64,000 nucleotides of DNA, from positions 1-64,000 of the forward strand of contig NZ_JQCA01000038.1 in assembly GCF_001437125.1 (NCBI RefSeq), read 5' to 3'. Source of the DNA: Levilactobacillus paucivorans (lineage in GTDB: Bacteria; Bacillota; Bacilli; Lactobacillales; Lactobacillaceae). This document shows, piece after piece, positions 34,980-44,484 of the stretch (the first letter of the stretch is position 1; every line of letters starts with the position of its first letter). The translations under genes and the position numbers were made by a program. A model generated the notes under the pieces. That model did no database searches, was not told the DNA's origin, and worked only from the letters and a program-made list of their open reading frames with translations.

Positions 34980-35506
34980 TCACGCCGCGAGCCACCAGTG
35001 CACAAGGCGTTCTGATAACAGTGGCGTCTCTTTAACTATCCACTGTGCCACGGGTGAGGCCTGATAACTGTTCTGAAATGTCGTCATTGGTAATAGAATG
35101 AGTAAATTTAGCACTAAAAAGATCACCACATAACGTACTACCAGGTTAATGAGGCCACCGCCCAAGCCATTCACTTGGTGAATAACCGGCAGTTTTGTGG
35201 CCTTGTTACCGTCTCGATGATGCGATGAACAATGAAAAATCCTACCGTCAAAATGGCCGAGAAAGCCAGTCCATTCAGGAAAAAGGAACTGCTCTGACTC
35301 GCGGTTGCCACACTCGCCGAACTATCCAGTGAGAGATCTCCGACAAATTTTCCAATGCCAGCGGCTAGCGGCCGGGATAACAGCCGGGCCGCAATCCAGA
35401 CTACAAAGTAACCAATGGTATTGAGAATTTGCCGTAACAATCCGCGACGGTATCCGCGGCGAAAACCCAGGACCAGTAGGATGATAATAATCAAACTCAG
35501 TACCAA
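34980..35506 (-). pseudogene. cvpA: cvpA, interrupted by a frameshift
   Basis: A CvpA-type membrane protein split into two frames. The first part (from about 35506, TTG after the zapA stop) has three hydrophobic segments and runs in frame to HRIIETVTR. The second part, in another frame, reads KLPVIHQVNGLGGG and a last transmembrane segment down to 34980. The break lies in about 35195-35207, and adding one base there, for example a third G in AGGCC, gives a continuous protein VTRATKLPVIHQVNG. The protein would be about 175 residues, the family length. It may be a true loss or a sequencing error. CvpA, the colicin V production family, is a membrane protein of unclear function in lactobacilli. 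Confidence 0.85.
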
Positions 35507-35507
35507 C

Positions 35508-35765
35508 TTAATTCCCCGTTTCCGTGGAATCCTCAGGTTTAGCGGTCCGTTCATCTGCCATCTTCAACTGATCCGAAACGGCATTGAAGGCCATTAAGAT
35601 TGCGGCATCTTCCTTGCTCATCTTGGGTGAAAGAGTTTTTAATTGTTCGAACTGTTGGTTCAAAACCGTTGTGACTGCACGCATGTGTTCGTCAGTCGCT
35701 TGGCCCACAATCGTATAAGTTTTTCCAGCAATTGTGGCTTTAAACCGGTGTGTCTGTTCCGTCAT
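35508..35765 (-). CDS. zapA: Cell division protein ZapA
   Basis: Protein of 85 residues from the ATG at 35765 behind AGGGGGA. The N-terminal globular part has the segment FKATIAGKTYTIVGQAT, followed by an amphipathic helix that forms the dimer coiled coil. ZapA binds FtsZ and bundles protofilaments at the division ring. Gene order zapA-cvpA-mutS2 is conserved in Firmicutes. The longer in-frame start at 35789 lacks a ribosome-binding site. Confidence 0.88.
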   Translation of the reverse strand: MTEQTHRFKATIAGKTYTIVGQATDEHMRAVTTVLNQQFEQLKTLSPKMSKEDAAILMAFNAVSDQLKMADERTAKPEDSTETGN

Positions 35766-35866
35766 ATCGATATTCCCCCTGTTTTGCATAACGCTTTATT
35801 TTACCATTGATCCGGGGAACGTTGCACGCCTTTCACCCGCCAATAGGTCACCACTTCGCACCAAAT

Positions 35867-35892
35867 AAAAAAGAGCGGAGGTCCTCCGCCCT
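35867..35892 (-). terminator. Terminator of the ireB-ruvX-DUF1292 unit
   Basis: GCGGAG and CTCCGC pair over 6 bp with a 3-base loop, with GGGC extending on the 5' side, followed by T6 on the minus strand. Downstream of the DUF1292 gene. Confidence 0.75.
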
Positions 35893-35908
35893 TTTTGGAT
35901 CTTAATGA

Positions 35909-36232
35909 CTAGTTTTTCTTACCGGCATCGGGATTGATTTCCCCGTCGGAAAGGAAAGTGTTCAATACGGATTCAATCATATCCCATTCTTCGTCGGATT
36001 CGATTAATTGTAAATCTCCACCGGTTGGGTTGGCTGGATCGTCTTCGGCTGGTAAGGCATAAGCTTGGATGTCGACTTCTTCATCCTCGCTCTTACCAGA
36101 CGGGTAAATCAAAATGTATGACTTACCGAAGTCATCGGATTCAAAGGTAAACAGGACATCGTATAACTCTTCGTTACCATTTTCGTCAACTAACGTGATT
36201 TGTTCTTGGTCTTCGTTCATGCGAAACCTCAC
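35909..36232 (-). CDS. DUF1292 family protein (YrzB-like)
   Basis: Protein of 107 residues, acidic. Starts [24 protein letters not shown], then [17 protein letters not shown], which matches the YrzB/DUF1292 core. The family is small, cytoplasmic and without known function, and always near ruvX and ireB in Firmicutes, as here. Its start overlaps ruvX by 4 bases. Likely part of the same mRNA. Confidence 0.85.
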   Translation of the reverse strand: MRFRMNEDQEQITLVDENGNEELYDVLFTFESDDFGKSYILIYPSGKSEDEEVDIQAYALPAEDDPANPTGGDLQLIESDEEWDMIESVLNTFLSDGEINPDAGKKN

Positions 36233-36666
36233 TTTTCTCGGGTTAATTTACCGTGCCGATCTAAATAGTTCTGCAGGATTAACCCGGCTGCTAATTTATC
36301 AATTACTTTTTTTCGTTTGCGGCGAGACGTATCCGCTTGTTCCACTAACATACGCTCTGCTTCAACGGTTGTCAATCGTTCATCCTCGAAGTCAACTGGC
36401 AAATGGAAACGCTCAGTCAGCATCTCACCATAACGCTTGGATGCCTCGGCCCGAGGCCCTAAGGAATTGTTCATGTTCTTGGGCAGACCGACGACAAAAC
36501 CGCCGACCTCATGCTCCTGAACTAATTCGGCTACGCGGTCGATACCAAAGATCTCCTCGTCCTCGTTAATCCGAATAATTTCAATTCCCTGGGCCGTCCA
36601 ACCTAAGGCATCGCTAATGGCAATACCGACTGTACGTGATCCCACATCTAAACCCATTAACTTCAT
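36229..36666 (-). CDS. ruvX: Putative pre-16S rRNA nuclease / Holliday junction resolvase-like RuvX (YqgF)
   Basis: Protein of 145 residues, RNase H-like YqgF fold. N-terminal [16 protein letters not shown] (residues 4-19) contains the first catalytic Asp; [15 protein letters not shown] contributes the later acidic residues. YqgF was first proposed to be a Holliday junction resolvase and was then shown to process the 5' end of pre-16S rRNA in Escherichia coli. Overlaps ireB by 4 bases and the DUF1292 gene by 4. Confidence 0.93.
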   Translation of the reverse strand: MKLMGLDVGSRTVGIAISDALGWTAQGIEIIRINEDEEIFGIDRVAELVQEHEVGGFVVGLPKNMNNSLGPRAEASKRYGEMLTERFHLPVDFEDERLTTVEAERMLVEQADTSRRKRKKVIDKLAAGLILQNYLDRHGKLTREK

Positions 36667-36935
36667 GATGGCTTCACCGGTCCATTCTGATTCAAATAGA
36701 ACCGGACTAACTCTTCGATGATTTCATCGCGTTCATGCTTGCGAATGAGATTCCGCGCATCATTGATACGTGGAATGTACGCAGGATCGCCCGATAGTAG
36801 GTACCCGACAATCTGATTAATGGGATTGTATCCCTTTTCCTCAAGTGCCTGGTAAACCGTCACCAGGGTATCGTGCACGTCCTTCGGCTGGTTGGCGCCA
36901 AAATCAAAATACATCGTTTTGTCTAATGAACTCAC
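36663..36935 (-). CDS. ireB: IreB family regulatory phosphoprotein
   Basis: Protein of 90 residues from GTG at 36935; the frame extends upstream to 36992, but that part contains the promoter. The sequence [11 protein letters not shown] and [22 protein letters not shown] is diagnostic for IreB (DUF965, YrzL). In enterococci, IreB is phosphorylated by the IreK kinase on threonines near the N-terminus and affects cephalosporin resistance; the same role here is inference. First gene of the ireB-ruvX-DUF1292 unit, downstream of alaS. Confidence 0.9.
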   Translation of the reverse strand: MSSLDKTMYFDFGANQPKDVHDTLVTVYQALEEKGYNPINQIVGYLLSGDPAYIPRINDARNLIRKHERDEIIEELVRFYLNQNGPVKPS

Positions 36936-36970
36936 TATGAAACACCCCCGTACTTCCTCACTTAGCCTCA

Positions 36971-36999
36971 ATTTTACTCGATCAGCTGGCAAACTACAA
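36971..36999 (-). promoter_or_regulatory. Promoter of the ireB-ruvX unit
   Basis: TTGTAG (36994-36999) and TAAAAT (36971-36976) are 17 bases apart, 36 bases upstream of the GTG start. A hairpin at 37045-37074 (GGGAGC/GCTCCC, no T run) lies between alaS and this promoter and might weakly terminate alaS. Confidence 0.6.
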
Positions 37000-37104
37000 C
37001 GACCGCCACCTAATGTAATCTATTCGTAATACTGCTGTTACCAAGGGAGCCGCCCTAAATTTCGGACCGCTCCCCCGCGTCACATTTTAACTTAAATTGA
37101 GAAA

Positions 37105-39744
37105 CTAATCTTGGTCAGCTAACCAGGTTTCGGCAGCGGTCATGGCATCTGGTAACCCGGCTGGGTTCTTACCACCGGCCTGAGCCAAGTTCGGTCGACC
37201 GCCCCCACCACCATTAATCTTAGGTGAGATGGCCTTGATCAAGTCGCCAGCCTTAACTTGCTTCTGTTTGTCAGCACTAACGGCCACAATCAGGTTAGCC
37301 TTGCCATTAACTTCAGCTCCCAATACTAACACATCGGAAAGGGCTTGGTCACGCCAAGTGTCAGCGAGGGCCCGCAATTGGTCCATCTTGGACACCTGAA
37401 CGGTCCCACTGATCAGCTTGTAGTTACCGGCTTCAACCACGTGGTCAAAGACGGCACTGGCCTCTTGACTTGCCAGCTTGCCTTCTAAGGCCGCTTGCTT
37501 CTGTTCTAAGGCCTTCACTTGCGTTTGTAGGCTCTGGACCTTTTGTTCCACTTCAGTGTCCTGAGTGACCTTTAAATCGCCTGCTACGGCGTCTAAGATT
37601 TCACTCCGGCCTTGCAAGTAACGGTAAGCGGCTGCGGAGGTGACGGCTTCAATCCGTCGTACTCCGGCACCAACACCGGATTCGGAAGTAATCTTGAACA
37701 GACCAATTTCGTTTGTGTTCTTCACATGGTTCCCACCACAGAATTCAGTGACAAAGTCACCGGCACTGACGACCCGAACCACCTTACCGTATTTTTCACT
37801 GAAGAGGGCAATGGCACCCATCTTCTTAGCGGATTCAATGTCGGTTTCGACCGTCGTTACGGGAAGTTCAGCGAAGATCTTCTCATTGACGATGGCTTCG
37901 GCCTTAGCCAAGTCGGCAGGATCAACCTGACCGAAGTGGGTAAAGTCAAACCGTAAGTAGTCTCCTTCAACCAATGAACCAGCTTGTTGGGTATGTTCCC
38001 CAAAGACTTCACGTAAGGCTTTATCCAACAAGTGGGTTGCGGTATGGTTCTTTTCTACCTTGCTGTGGAAGACCGTATCAACCTTGAGTTGGTAAGTGGC
38101 ACCCTTCTTCAAAGGTGCAACCACCGTCAACGTATGCAGGTTTTGTCCGTTAGGGGCATGTTGCACGTCGGCAACGTGCGCAACCACATGGCCAGCTTCA
38201 TCCAAGATGTCACCCTTATCGGCAACTTGGCCACCCATTTCAGCATAGAACGGTGTCTTGTCGAACATGGCTTCGGCCGTGCCCGTCGTGGCTTCATCGG
38301 CCAGTTGGTCATCAACGACTAATTCCGTTAACTTGCTGGTCGTTGCTAATTGCGTGTAACCCACGTATTCGCTAGGCGTCGTCACGTTGATTAACAGGTC
38401 GTGTTGCAGGCCCATGGCCTTCTGCTTACCGCGCGCGTTGCGGGCCCGATCCTTTTGCTTCTGCATCTCGGCCTTGAAGCCGTCAACATCTACCGTGATC
38501 CCTTGATCATCAGCATATTCTTCGGTTAATTCAACCGGGAAGCCGTACGTATCGTAGAGTTTGAAGGCGTCGGGACCAGCAATTTGGTTGCCGCCCTGCT
38601 TCTTCAAATCAGCAATCAGGCTGTTCAACAGCGTCAATCCGCCATCCAACGTTTCCCCAAAGCGGTCTTCTTCAGAACGCACAACCTTGGCGATGTAGTC
38701 GCTTTGTTTGAGCACGTCTGGGTAGTAAGATTCCATGATCTTACCCACTACTGGCACTAATTGGTCCAAGAAGGCCCCTTGGATTCCCAGCTTTTGGCCG
38801 TTAACAATGGCCCGCCGAATCAGACGACGGATCACGTAACCGCGGCCTTCGTTTCCAGGCAAAGCCCCATCACCAATGGCAAAGGTAATCGCCCGGGCAT
38901 GGTCAGCAATCACTTTAAAGGACACGTCGTCCTCGTGGTTAGCACCATACTTCTTGCCATCGCTAAGTTCAGCAGTCTTTTCGATAATTGGCAAGAACAA
39001 GTCGGTTTCGAAGTTGGTCTTGGCATTTTGGAAAATGGAAACGACCCGTTCGAGACCCATCCCCGTATCAATGTTCTTCCGGGGTAATGGCTTGTAAGTG
39101 CCATCTGGCTCATGGTTGAATTGTGAGAACACAATGTTCCACACTTCAAGGTAACGTTCATTTTCCCCACCAGGATAGTTTTCAGGATCGTCGTCGGCTA
39201 AATTGTTAAAGGATTCGCCACGATCATAGAAAATTTCGGAATCAGGACCCGAAGGACCTTCACCAATATCCCAGAAGTTGTCTTCTACGGCGATGATGTG
39301 GTCAGGAGCCACACCGGCAGCCTCCCAGTCAGCCTTGGCGTCGGTATCCTTAGGATAAACGGTCATGTACAGTTTATCTGGATCCCAGCCAAACCAATCA
39401 GGTGACGTCAGGAGTTCCCACGCCCAAGTGATCGCTTCTTTCTTGAAGTAATCCCCTACGGAGAAGTTCCCGAGCATTTCAAATAACGTGTGGTGACGGG
39501 CAGTCTTCCCCACGTTTTCAATATCATTGGTCCGGATACTCTTCTGTGAAGAGGTTAACCGGGGATTCTCTGGCACAACTTGGCCAGAGAAGTATTTCTT
39601 CATGGTCGCAACCCCAGAGTTGATCCATAACAACGAGGGATCATCCTTAGGAACCAGCGATGCACTGGGTTCGATCGTGTGACCCTTGGACTGGAAAAAG
39701 TCCAGGTACATCTGGCGAATTTGACTGCTACTTAGGTCTTTCAT
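37105..39744 (-). CDS. alaS: Alanyl-tRNA synthetase
   Basis: Protein of 879 residues, normal length. Class II catalytic domain at about 1-450 ([13 protein letters not shown] near the start; [21 protein letters not shown]). The editing domain holds [12 protein letters not shown] near residue 565, and its zinc-binding Cys is in FCGGNHV. The C-terminal C-Ala domain carries the [14 protein letters not shown] motif (about 845). It charges tRNA-Ala and deacylates Ser- and Gly-tRNA-Ala. Controlled by the T-box leader upstream. Spacing to ireB suggests a separate unit. Confidence 0.97.
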   Translation of the reverse strand: MKDLSSSQIRQMYLDFFQSKGHTIEPSASLVPKDDPSLLWINSGVATMKKYFSGQVVPENPRLTSSQKSIRTNDIENVGKTARHHTLFEMLGNFSVGDYFKKEAITWAWELLTSPDWFGWDPDKLYMTVYPKDTDAKADWEAAGVAPDHIIAVEDNFWDIGEGPSGPDSEIFYDRGESFNNLADDDPENYPGGENERYLEVWNIVFSQFNHEPDGTYKPLPRKNIDTGMGLERVVSIFQNAKTNFETDLFLPIIEKTAELSDGKKYGANHEDDVSFKVIADHARAITFAIGDGALPGNEGRGYVIRRLIRRAIVNGQKLGIQGAFLDQLVPVVGKIMESYYPDVLKQSDYIAKVVRSEEDRFGETLDGGLTLLNSLIADLKKQGGNQIAGPDAFKLYDTYGFPVELTEEYADDQGITVDVDGFKAEMQKQKDRARNARGKQKAMGLQHDLLINVTTPSEYVGYTQLATTSKLTELVVDDQLADEATTGTAEAMFDKTPFYAEMGGQVADKGDILDEAGHVVAHVADVQHAPNGQNLHTLTVVAPLKKGATYQLKVDTVFHSKVEKNHTATHLLDKALREVFGEHTQQAGSLVEGDYLRFDFTHFGQVDPADLAKAEAIVNEKIFAELPVTTVETDIESAKKMGAIALFSEKYGKVVRVVSAGDFVTEFCGGNHVKNTNEIGLFKITSESGVGAGVRRIEAVTSAAAYRYLQGRSEILDAVAGDLKVTQDTEVEQKVQSLQTQVKALEQKQAALEGKLASQEASAVFDHVVEAGNYKLISGTVQVSKMDQLRALADTWRDQALSDVLVLGAEVNGKANLIVAVSADKQKQVKAGDLIKAISPKINGGGGGRPNLAQAGGKNPAGLPDAMTAAETWLADQD

Positions 39745-39768
39745 CTCTTAATACCTCCAAAAAAGTAT

Positions 39769-39982
39769 AAAAAACACCGTTGCCCGTAAAGACGCCGAAG
39801 CGCGGTACCACTTTACTTGCAACGATGTTTTAATCGTTTACCTCTTAAACTCATAACGCTGAGTCGCGATGTTACTGAGGGAGCACCGACATCAGACCGA
39901 ATCGTTTTTCACAACAACCAAAACGTTTCTGAAAGACGGTTAGACGCGGCATATCCTCAAAATTTTATTTAATTGTTGTCCA
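39769..39982 (-). ncRNA. T-box riboswitch leader of alaS
   Basis: Leader from the promoter at 39989-40017 to the gene. The T-box sequence AAAGTGGTACCGCG is at 39801-39814. Around it AAACATCGTTGC and GCAACGGTGTT can form the terminator, which is followed by T6 (39769-39774). Stem I occupies the upstream 130 bases. The leader should sense uncharged tRNA, expected to be tRNA-Ala given the gene; I could not fix the specifier codon by eye. Confidence 0.9.
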
Positions 39983-39988
39983 TTTGAA

Positions 39989-40017
39989 ATTATAGGTGGC
40001 CACCGCCGCCTTGTCAA
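39989..40017 (-). promoter_or_regulatory. Consensus promoter of alaS
   Basis: A perfect TTGACA (40012-40017) and TATAAT (39989-39994) with 17-base spacing on the minus strand. Strong constitutive initiation, with control left to the T-box. Confidence 0.85.
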
Positions 40018-40062
40018 TCTTCGACAGTGAATATGTTGATCTCTGTCCAGCGCCTTCGGGCT

Positions 40063-40216
40063 GGTGAACATGGGCTGGAACGCTGAGGGCGGACGTCCAG
40101 AGCCAAAGTACGGTCTCTGGACTTGCCCTTAAGCCTCCAAAACCGAGTCTCAAGGGCACCAATTCTCTAAGCGGTAAACCGCTAAGAGAATTCCCACAGC
40201 TGAGCCCATGTTCACC
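40063..40216. repeat. Multi-hairpin intergenic element closed by a 14-bp inverted repeat
   Basis: GGTGAACATGGGCT at 40063-40076 is the exact reverse complement of 40203-40216. Inside lie three hairpins: GTCCAGAG/CTCTGGAC (40095-40122), GCCCTT/AAGGGC (40125-40157), and AATTCTCTaAGCGGT against its complement with one mismatch (40161-40192). The whole can fold as a closed multi-branched structure of 154 bases. An overlapping minus-strand frame of 93 codons has unusual composition and is not credible as a gene. It could be a small mobile repeat (MITE-like) or a structured RNA; I cannot place it in a named family. Confidence 0.75.
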
Positions 40217-40372
40217 ACCCCTACGGCTGACATAGACCTCATTCAATCATAGTCTCGCGACAATCATACTGTCTCAAATGAATTAACTAACTTCCTTGCC
40301 TATCGGTCACCATCATACATAAAACAAAGTCTTCTCAAAAATTAGCCTAGCCGAAGGTAAGTCTCAATTAAT
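40217..40372. other. Intergenic remainder downstream of the DEAD-box helicase gene
   Basis: No coding frame, promoter or clear terminator was seen here. The helicase gene ends at 40373, so the structured element at 40063-40216 may act in its 3' end. Confidence 0.5.
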
Positions 40373-41731
40373 TTATTGGTAACGATCTGACTCGCGCTTA
40401 CGACGCTTCCGTTCGTTTCGGGCACTCTGACGGGCGGCAACCCGCTTTTCCTGGTCCTTACGACGATGAATTTCTTGCTTGATTTGGTGCTTGTAACCAG
40501 GCTTGATCTTCTTCTTCTTTTTCATCACATAACCAATCAGTGATGGATCCAGTTTTTGGGTACTCTTGCGCCGTTGGGTCCGTCGGTTCCGGTCATAGGA
40601 ATCGACAATTTCGCCGTTACTAATCCGCTTAGGCTGGAACTTAATGCCCATCTTTTCAATTTCGGCAATCTTGGCTTCCTCATCAGGGGTGTACAGGGTG
40701 ATGGCCGTTCCTGGCATTCCCTGACGACCGGTCCGACCAACTCGGTGAATGAAGAAATCAAGATCTTCTGGCACATCATCATTGATCACGTGGGAGACCC
40801 CATCGATATCAATTCCCCGGGCAGCCAGGTCGGTTGCGACAACGAATTGATACTGGAGGTTCTTCACTTCACGCATGACCCGCTTCCGTTCACGAGGCTT
40901 GATACCCCCATGAATCATAGCAACCTTCAAGCCCTGTGCCTTCAGGAAGTCATGGATCTGTTCAACACGATCCTTGGTATTGGCAAAAATCAACACCAGG
41001 TAGGGTTCACCCATCGTGATCAATTGGTAAATCAATTGATTCCGATTTTGACCCTTGGTTGAAATTAACCAGTTGTCGATCGTCGATGAGATCACCGTAG
41101 CCGTTGGAATTTCTTCGATAACGGGGTGATTCATGTACTTCTTCAAGAATGGATCGAGTCGTTGTGGGATCGTTGCGGAGAACACCATCATTTGCAGGTG
41201 ACTCGGCATACGACTGGCAATCTTATCAACTTGGTCCAAGAACCCAAGGTCCAGCGTCATATCGGCTTCATCAACGATAAATTGACGCGTAGTGTGGACA
41301 TCTAAGGCCTTTGATTGGATTAAATCCTGGACCCGACCGGGAGTCCCGATCACAAGTTGTGGTTGATAATGGTGTAATTTGTTCACTTGACGCTGCTTGT
41401 CAGTTCCCCCGACGTAGTTCCCAATCCGAATTTCAAATGGGGCTTCGGCAGCCAGTTGTTCAGCAGCGGCGTGAATTTGGTAGGCCAGTTCCCGACTAGG
41501 CGTGGTGATCACGGCCTGAACCTGGTTTTCTGACGTTAATTGATTAAAAATTGGCAGTAAAAAGGTATGGGTCTTACCACTCCCAGTTTGGGATTGGCCA
41601 ACCACATCTTTCCCCGAGGCAATCACGGGGATTAACTTAGCTTGCACCGGTGTTGGTTCGGTGAAGCCAATCTTTTGCAAGGCCGTCATTAAGTACGGCT
41701 GCAAGTTGAATTGCTTAAAATTTGCGGTCAT
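40373..41731 (-). CDS. cshB: DEAD-box RNA helicase (CshB-like)
   Basis: Protein of 452 residues. Motifs of the family in order: Q motif FTEPTPVQAKLIPVI near residue 24-38, motif I SQTGSGKTH (about 46-54), Ia, the II variant VDEADMT, III VFSATIP, and the helicase C domain with IFANTKDRVEQ, ATDLAARGIDID and HRVGRTGRQG. The C-terminal 70 residues are highly basic, for RNA binding. CshB-type helicases act in ribosome assembly and mRNA turnover in the cold. Overlaps nrnA by 4 bases. Confidence 0.92.
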   Translation of the reverse strand: MTANFKQFNLQPYLMTALQKIGFTEPTPVQAKLIPVIASGKDVVGQSQTGSGKTHTFLLPIFNQLTSENQVQAVITTPSRELAYQIHAAAEQLAAEAPFEIRIGNYVGGTDKQRQVNKLHHYQPQLVIGTPGRVQDLIQSKALDVHTTRQFIVDEADMTLDLGFLDQVDKIASRMPSHLQMMVFSATIPQRLDPFLKKYMNHPVIEEIPTATVISSTIDNWLISTKGQNRNQLIYQLITMGEPYLVLIFANTKDRVEQIHDFLKAQGLKVAMIHGGIKPRERKRVMREVKNLQYQFVVATDLAARGIDIDGVSHVINDDVPEDLDFFIHRVGRTGRQGMPGTAITLYTPDEEAKIAEIEKMGIKFQPKRISNGEIVDSYDRNRRTQRRKSTQKLDPSLIGYVMKKKKKIKPGYKHQIKQEIHRRKDQEKRVAARQSARNERKRRKRESDRYQ

Positions 41732-42693
41732 TCATTTTCTCCTTTATCGTTAGCCACTAACTCATCGAGCTCGTGGATAACCTGGTCGATCTCGGCTTGG
41801 TCCTTGGCCGAAGCCCCACTGGCTAGCGCGTGTCCGCCACCGCCATGAGCCTTCGCCAATCCATTGATGGATGGGCCCTTAGACCGTAACCGAATCCGGT
41901 ACGTATGGTCTTTTGATTCTACAAAGATGGCCCAAGCAACCACCGTCGTGATCTTACCCGGTAGCGGCACCACCGCGGACGTTGAGTCTCCGGTACCCAG
42001 ACCGAAGGGTTCCACCACTTCGTCACTGAGCTTCAGGTAAGCCGCCCCGCTGGGCAAGATCGTCAGGTTCTGATAAACATAAGCCGATAGTTTGGCCACG
42101 GCCGGTGACACTTCATCTTCAGCCTGGTTGACCGTCGTTGCGGAGAAGTCATAGGTCATGAGCTTCCCAGCAACCGCCATCGTGTTCGCCGAAGTGGCGG
42201 GATACATAAAGCGTCCCGTATCCCCAACAATGCCGGCATACAGTAGTCGTGCGGCATCGTCTGGCATCACCAGATCGGTTTGGTTTACGGCAAACCAGTC
42301 ATAAATAATTTCAGACGTGCTGGATGCCTGGTCTAAAACCCACTGGAGATCCCCGAAAGCATCTTCATTAGGATGATGATCAATTTTAATCACCTTAGCC
42401 CCAGTCTGCCAGCGTTCGTCGTCAACTCGTGGTTGATTGGCGGTATCCACGACAATAACCAACGCATCCTGATAGACATCATCACTCACGTCCTGGTCAG
42501 CTTGCCCCATCCAGTCAAATCCTGGGTAGTGTTTGCCCACCGCGTAGATGGCCTTCTCCGGAAAACTAGCACGGAGAATGTCCCGTAAAGCCAGCTGAGC
42601 CCCGATACAATCGGGATCTGGTCGCTGATGACGGTGAATAATAATTGTTTTGAATTTTTTAATTTGTTCTAAGATGGCAGCTTCAATAGCCAT
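41728..42693 (-). CDS. nrnA: DHH-family oligoribonuclease / pAp phosphatase NrnA
   Basis: Protein of 321 residues. DHH domain: HRHQRPDPDCIGAQLAL (residues 20-36), VVDTANQPRVD, IDHHPNEDAFGD; DHHA1 domain with GGGGHALASGA at about 285-295. Members degrade 2-5 nucleotide RNA fragments (nanoRNA) and dephosphorylate pAp; related proteins cleave cyclic-di-AMP products. It is upstream of the helicase, overlapping by 4 bases, which fits a role in RNA turnover. Confidence 0.92.
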   Translation of the reverse strand: MAIEAAILEQIKKFKTIIIHRHQRPDPDCIGAQLALRDILRASFPEKAIYAVGKHYPGFDWMGQADQDVSDDVYQDALVIVVDTANQPRVDDERWQTGAKVIKIDHHPNEDAFGDLQWVLDQASSTSEIIYDWFAVNQTDLVMPDDAARLLYAGIVGDTGRFMYPATSANTMAVAGKLMTYDFSATTVNQAEDEVSPAVAKLSAYVYQNLTILPSGAAYLKLSDEVVEPFGLGTGDSTSAVVPLPGKITTVVAWAIFVESKDHTYRIRLRSKGPSINGLAKAHGGGGHALASGASAKDQAEIDQVIHELDELVANDKGENE

Positions 42694-42790
42694 AAATGTT
42701 CACCCATTCTCTATCCGATTTGTCGACCTAGTCGCGTCGATACCGCGTTTCAGTATACAAGTTTTACGGGGTAATATCAAAGGAAGTCGA

Positions 42791-43906
42791 TCATTTTACC
42801 GGGTGATCGCCAAATAAAGGCAGCGTGATGTTTTCAAATGCCAGTGGCGCCAGTCCCGTTAACGTGATGCCTAGGAGGCGAACCTCCTCATCAGATCGGG
42901 CTACTTCATGGTAAATTTCCAAGGCCAAGTCATAGTAAAGGTCGGCATCGTTCGCAATAAAATCAGCCTGCGTCACCCGCCGCGTCACCGTATTGAATTC
43001 ACTATCCCGTAATTTTAACACAAGGGTCTTGCCATGGCGTTGTTTCTGCCGCATGGCTTCAGCCACCAGATTGGCCAAGTACTGCAACTGAGCTTCTACT
43101 TCCCCCATTGTCGTTAGAGGTGGGCCATAGGTACGTTCCTTCCCAATGGACTTACGCTCTCGTTGATACTCGACTGGCCGGTCATCAATCCCGCGTACCC
43201 GTTGGTAGAGGATATAACCGAATTTGCCAAAATCGTGAATCAAACTGAGTTGACTGCGTTGGTAAAGATCGGACCCGTTACGAATGCCGAGATCGTGCAT
43301 CTTGGGCACCGTCTTCTTCCCCACTCCGCGAAACCGTTCGATCGGCAGGGCCATCAGAAAGTCATGGGCTTCTTCGGGCATGATGACACTGACCCCCACT
43401 GGCTTGCGAAAGTCCGAGGCCTCTTTAGCCAGAAACTTACTGTAAGAAATCCCGGTCGAACAGGTCAAATGGGTCTGATCAAAGATTTCCGTCTGAATGG
43501 CGTGGGCCACCTGAACCGCCGAGTGCAGGTGATGCTTGTTCTCAGTCACATCGAGGTAGGCTTCATCGAAGGCCACCGTTTCAATCTTATCGGTGTATTC
43601 ATGGAAAATGGCGTGAATCTGGTCCGACACCTGGCGATACAACGGAAAGTTGGGCGTCTGAAAGATTGCCTTAGGACTCAGCTTAAGGGCCTCGCTGGCA
43701 CTCATGGCGGAGTGCACCCCGGCCTGACGGGCCACATAGTTAGCGGTCGCCACCACGCCCCGGCCGCCAGTCTTGCGGGGATCCTGGGCAATGATCAACG
43801 GATGCCCTTTGAATTCGGGATGATCCCGCTCTTCAATCGAGGCATAGAAGGCATCCATGTCGACGTGGATGATCTTGCGTTGCTTCTGTTGATCGGTCAG
43901 TTCCAT
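42791..43906 (-). CDS. dinB: DNA polymerase IV (DinB)
   Basis: Protein of 371 residues from the ATG at 43906, behind AGGAGGG. Y-family polymerase: [15 protein letters not shown] (about 15-29) and the catalytic [12 protein letters not shown]. The little-finger domain lies C-terminal. No clear beta-clamp-binding motif was seen beyond the C-terminal [10 protein letters not shown] region, where QxxLPLF-like LPLF is present. Translesion synthesis and SOS response; a LexA operator sits in its promoter. Confidence 0.95.
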   Translation of the reverse strand: MELTDQQKQRKIIHVDMDAFYASIEERDHPEFKGHPLIIAQDPRKTGGRGVVATANYVARQAGVHSAMSASEALKLSPKAIFQTPNFPLYRQVSDQIHAIFHEYTDKIETVAFDEAYLDVTENKHHLHSAVQVAHAIQTEIFDQTHLTCSTGISYSKFLAKEASDFRKPVGVSVIMPEEAHDFLMALPIERFRGVGKKTVPKMHDLGIRNGSDLYQRSQLSLIHDFGKFGYILYQRVRGIDDRPVEYQRERKSIGKERTYGPPLTTMGEVEAQLQYLANLVAEAMRQKQRHGKTLVLKLRDSEFNTVTRRVTQADFIANDADLYYDLALEIYHEVARSDEEVRLLGITLTGLAPLAFENITLPLFGDHPVK

Positions 43907-43958
43907 TCGAATTCCCTCCTCCCGTAGACTGGTGCTTCCTGTCGTCATTAATACTTAA

Positions 43959-43987
43959 ATTATATCCAAACGTACGTTTGCCGGCAA
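43959..43987 (-). promoter_or_regulatory. Promoter of dinB
   Basis: TTGCCG (43982-43987) and TATAAT (43959-43964), 17-base spacing. The LexA-type palindrome lies between the two boxes. Confidence 0.75.
43967..43980. promoter_or_regulatory. LexA (SOS) operator of dinB
   Basis: CAAACGTACGTTTG is a 14-bp perfect palindrome, a match to CGAACNNNNGTTCG except at one position in each half. It fills the spacer between -35 and -10, where LexA would block polymerase. Confidence 0.75.
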
Positions 43988-44022
43988 CGAAAATGTTTGC
44001 AATCAGATGGGATTTTTGGCGA

Positions 44023-44054
44023 AAAAAAACGACCTCCACCTAAAGGGGTCGTTC
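44023..44054 (-). terminator. Terminator of yajC
   Basis: AACGACC (44029-44035) and GGTCGTT (44048-44054) pair over 7 bp, followed by T8 on the minus strand. Confidence 0.8.
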
Positions 44055-44061
44055 AATAAGC

Positions 44062-44484
44062 TTATTCAGCGTCGCTGTCGGAGTCAGACGTTTCAACATC
44101 GTCCTTCTTGGCTTCAGCATCAGTTGATTCTGCTGGCGTTTCTTCGGCTTCTTTTTCTGCGGGTGCTGCAACGGCTTGTGGGCCTTGAGCAGATACGGCA
44201 GAAATGGCACGAAGATCAAACGTCAAGAAGATCCCGTCACAATCAAGCGTAGCGGTCTTGTCGGTGTCGTTGATTTCATCAATAACCCCATGCAAACGGC
44301 CGATGGTAACCACGTGGTCACCCTTCTTTAATTGGCTCATCATTTCGCGGTGCTTCTTTTGTTGCTTTTGTTGTGGACGTACCATGATAAAGTACATCAA
44401 AACTAAGAATACAACTAAAATTGCAATGGTTGGTAACGAACTGCCCTTAGCAGCAGCAACTGTTAAATTTCCAAACACACTCAT
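44062..44484 (-). CDS. yajC: Preprotein translocase accessory subunit YajC
   Basis: Protein of 140 residues. One transmembrane helix (about 17-36), followed by MVRPQQKQQKKHREMMSQLKKGDHVVTIGRLHGVI, the YajC signature. The C-terminal 45 residues are Ala/Glu-rich and acidic, longer than usual (family about 90-110). It belongs to the Sec translocon's SecDF-YajC group; its exact role in Gram-positives is not settled. It follows ruvB in the minus-strand direction and lies before dinB. The queA and tgt genes that usually separate ruvB from yajC are absent. Confidence 0.9.
   Translation of the reverse strand: MSVFGNLTVAAAKGSSLPTIAILVVFLVLMYFIMVRPQQKQQKKHREMMSQLKKGDHVVTIGRLHGVIDEINDTDKTATLDCDGIFLTFDLRAISAVSAQGPQAVAAPAEKEAEETPAESTDAEAKKDDVETSDSDSDAE

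Noticed and set aside
37045..37074. Hairpin after alaS considered as a terminator
   Set aside because: Only six paired bases and no T run; noted but not called.
39965..40246. 93-codon minus-strand reading frame over the hairpin element
   Set aside because: It consists of the inverted-repeat sequence and the alaS promoter, has no ribosome-binding site and no recognisable protein features.
43163..43927. 254-codon plus-strand frame opposite dinB
   Set aside because: Antisense shadow of a clear Y-family polymerase; no start signal or domain.
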